DNA of 64,000 bases. It comes from Pseudomonas frederiksbergensis. GTDB taxonomy: Bacteria; Pseudomonadota; Gammaproteobacteria; Pseudomonadales; Pseudomonadaceae. The notes below the pieces were generated by a model. The model had not been told where the DNA came from. It did not search any database and saw only the letters and a list, made by a program, of their open reading frames with translations. The stretch spans positions 353,287 to 417,286 of the forward strand of contig NZ_MOBR01000006.1 in assembly GCF_003732705.1 (NCBI RefSeq). The letters are read 5' to 3'. Shown here piece by piece: positions 62,146-64,000 of this stretch; within the stretch, counting starts at the first letter, position 1, and every line of letters begins with the position of its first letter. The position numbers were made by a program, and so were the translations under genes.

Positions 62146-64000
62146 TTAACCCGCCACCAGCACCCGAATCGCTTCCAGTCGCAGCGCAGCCTTGTCCAGC
62201 ATCGCCAAACCTTGCTCGCGTTGATTGCGCAGGGCAACCAGCTCGCTGTCGCGCACGGTCGGGTTGACCGCTTGCAACGCGGTCAGGCGTGCCAGTTCTT
62301 CGTCGGTGTCGGCAGCCAGGCGACGTTGCGCCTCAGCCACGCGCTCGGCGTGACGCGGGGCGATTTTCTCTTCGCCGGCGTTGATCCGTGGCGTCAGTTG
62401 ATCGCGCTGGGCCTGGATAAACTTGTTGGCGCTGGCGCGGGGCACGCTTTCCAGTTGATCGTTCAGGGTTTCGAACGACACCCGGCCGGACAAGTCATTG
62501 CCATTGGCATCCAGCAAGCAGCGCAGGGCGGCCGGCGGCAGGTAACGGCCCAGTTGCAGCGAACGCGGGGCTACCACTTCGCTGACGTAGAGCAGTTCCA
62601 GCAACACGGTGCCGGGTTTCAGCGCCTTGTTCTTGATCAGCGCCACGGCGGTGTTGCCCATCGAACCGGACAACACCAGGTCCATGCCGCCCTGCACCAT
62701 CGGGTGTTCCCAGGTGATGAACTGCATGTCTTCGCGAGACAGCGCCTGGTTGCGGTCGTAGGTGATGGTCACGCCTTCGTCGTCGCCCAGCGGGAAGCTG
62801 GCGTCGAGCATTTTTTCGCTCGGCTTGAGGATCAGGGCGTTTTCCGAATGGTCTTCGCTGTCGATGCCGAACGCGTCGAACAGGGTTTCCATGTAGATCG
62901 GCAGGGCGAACTGATCGTCTTGCTCAAGGATGTCCTCGACCAACTGATCGCCTTCGCCCGAACCGCCGGAGTTGAGCTCCAGCAAACGGTCGCGACCGGT
63001 GTGCAGCTCGGCTTCCAGACGTTCACGCTCACTGCGCGCCTCGTCGATCAGCGCTTGCCACTCGCCGTCATCGGCGTTTTCCAGCAGCGGCAGCAGGCGC
63101 GAGCCGAACTGATGTTGCAAGGCGTTACCGGTCGGGCAGGTGTTGAGGAAGGCGTTCAGCGCTTCGTGGTACCACTGGAACAGACGCTCTTGCGGGCTGG
63201 TTTCCAGGTACGGCACGTGCAGCTCGATGATGTGCTTCTGGCCGATCCGGTCCAGACGACCGATACGCTGCTCCAGCAGGTCCGGGTGCGACGGCAGATC
63301 GAACAGCACCAAGTGGTGCGAGAACTGGAAGTTGCGACCTTCACTGCCGATTTCCGAGCAGATCAGCACTTGCGCGCCAAATTCTTCGTCGGCGAAGTAA
63401 GCGGCAGCGCGGTCACGTTCGAGGATGTTCATGCCCTCGTGGAACACCGTGGCCGGGATGCCGGAACGCACGCGCAGGGCGTCTTCCAGGTCCATGGCGG
63501 TTTCGGCGTGGGCGCAGATCACCAGCACTTTGGTGCGCTTGAGCATCTTCAGGGTGTCGATCAGCCACTCGACGCGCGGGTCGAATTTCCACCAGCGTTC
63601 TTCTTCGTTGGCGTCCGGCTGGGCCTGGAAGCTGACTTCCGGGTACAGCTCGGCGTGATCGCCCAGGGGCAGTTCGAGGTATTCGTCGGGGCACTGCAGC
63701 GGGTACGGGTGCAGTTTGCGCTCCGGGAAACCCTGCACGGCGGCGCGGGTGTTGCGGAACAGCACGCGGCCAGTGCCGTGGCGGTCGAGCAGCTCGCGCA
63801 CGAGGCGGGCGCTGGCTTCGACGTCGCCATCGTTGACGGCGGTAAGCAGGGCTTCGCCTTCGTTACCGAGGAAACCGTGGATGGTCTTGTGTGCTTCAGG
63901 CGACAGGCGCCCCTTGTCCAGCAACTCCTGAACGGCCTCGGCCACCGGGCGATAGTTTTCACTCTCGGCGCGGAAGGCGTGCAGGTCATGGAAACGGTTC
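62146..64000 (-). CDS. rapA: RNA polymerase-associated ATPase RapA (C-terminal part)
   Basis: The reading frame is open to the window edge, giving the last 617 or so residues of a protein usually about 950 aa long. Visible: the Snf2 helicase C lobe with [24 protein letters not shown] (motif V) and [13 protein letters not shown] (motif VI), then the RapA-specific C-terminal domain ([18 protein letters not shown]). RapA binds RNA polymerase and recycles it. The N-terminal Walker A lobe is outside the window. Confidence 0.95.
   Translation of the reverse strand, partial: NRFHDLHAFRAESENYRPVAEAVQELLDKGRLSPEAHKTIHGFLGNEGEALLTAVNDGDVEASARLVRELLDRHGTGRVLFRNTRAAVQGFPERKLHPYPLQCPDEYLELPLGDHAELYPEVSFQAQPDANEEERWWKFDPRVEWLIDTLKMLKRTKVLVICAHAETAMDLEDALRVRSGIPATVFHEGMNILERDRAAAYFADEEFGAQVLICSEIGSEGRNFQFSHHLVLFDLPSHPDLLEQRIGRLDRIGQKHIIELHVPYLETSPQERLFQWYHEALNAFLNTCPTGNALQHQFGSRLLPLLENADDGEWQALIDEARSERERLEAELHTGRDRLLELNSGGSGEGDQLVEDILEQDDQFALPIYMETLFDAFGIDSEDHSENALILKPSEKMLDASFPLGDDEGVTITYDRNQALSREDMQFITWEHPMVQGGMDLVLSGSMGNTAVALIKNKALKPGTVLLELLYVSEVVAPRSLQLGRYLPPAALRCLLDANGNDLSGRVSFETLNDQLESVPRASANKFIQAQRDQLTPRINAGEEKIAPRHAERVAEAQRRLAADTDEELARLTALQAVNPTVRDSELVALRNQREQGLAMLDKAALRLEAIRVLVAG

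Overview
The window is an ordinary chromosomal stretch of a fluorescent Pseudomonas (P. fluorescens group). The evidence is GC-rich coding sequence, gene sets in pseudomonad arrangements (proS next to ampG; braC-type branched-chain amino-acid operon; aotJQMOP-like basic amino-acid operon; a MucR-like MHYT-GGDEF-EAL protein) and very many Pseudomonas-type REP palindromes between genes. There is no prophage, integrase, transposase or CRISPR array. The left edge cuts a tRNA-fMet and the right edge cuts rapA.

Layout. 1-9.1 kb: tRNA-fMet, dinB with a LexA-like box, a lipoprotein, proS, ampG, an alkyltransferase-like protein, a DUF481 barrel protein, a cold-shock protein and dcd. 9.2-19.8 kb: two halves of the bacterial Lhr-Core/Pde and Lig/Exo DNA-repair cassette, all on the minus strand, separated by an ABC transport operon for basic amino acids. 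20-26 kb: an exported penicillin-acylase-family lipoprotein, a GST, an isochorismatase-fold protein and a small operon holding two SEC-C proteins. 26.2-29.5 kb: twin OmpA-type lipoproteins whose Shine-Dalgarno sequences lie inside 5'-leader hairpins, a DUF1145 protein overlapping a collagen-like exported protein, and a CopD-family membrane protein. 29.6-38.5 kb: dinG, an exported GH50-like glycoside hydrolase, a beta-lactamase-fold hydrolase, an OmpA lipoprotein with a histone-H1-like tail, pdxH and a glycine-zipper lipoprotein.

38.5-40.3 kb: a compact bacteriocin module, an S-type-pyocin/colicin E3-like 16S rRNase with its E3-type immunity protein and a coupled small unknown gene. 40.4-48.2 kb: nhaA, a Cds1-like PLP enzyme, a FAD oxidoreductase, a lipoprotein, a divergent SDR/LysR pair, and an AT-richer pair of an 83-aa unknown and an orphan acyl carrier protein behind a lux-box-like palindrome. 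48.2-53.9 kb: the braCDEFG/livKHMGF operon and a DUF2288 protein. 54.3-56.5 kb: a stand-alone 731-aa protein with the nucleotide-binding loops of the tubulin/FtsZ superfamily, the most unexpected gene here. 56.6-64 kb: a beta-hydroxyacid dehydrogenase overlapping tail-to-tail with the MucR-like gene, a YkgJ cysteine-cluster protein, an MFS transporter and rapA.

Common themes are DNA damage tolerance (DinB, Atl, Lhr-Pde-Lig-Exo, DinG), envelope lipoproteins and amino-acid uptake. Two families of palindromic repeats fill most intergenic gaps. The strongest leads are the tubulin-like protein, the split repair cassette, the short E3-type bacteriocin, the SD-masking leaders of the twin OmpA lipoproteins and the orphan ACP unit.
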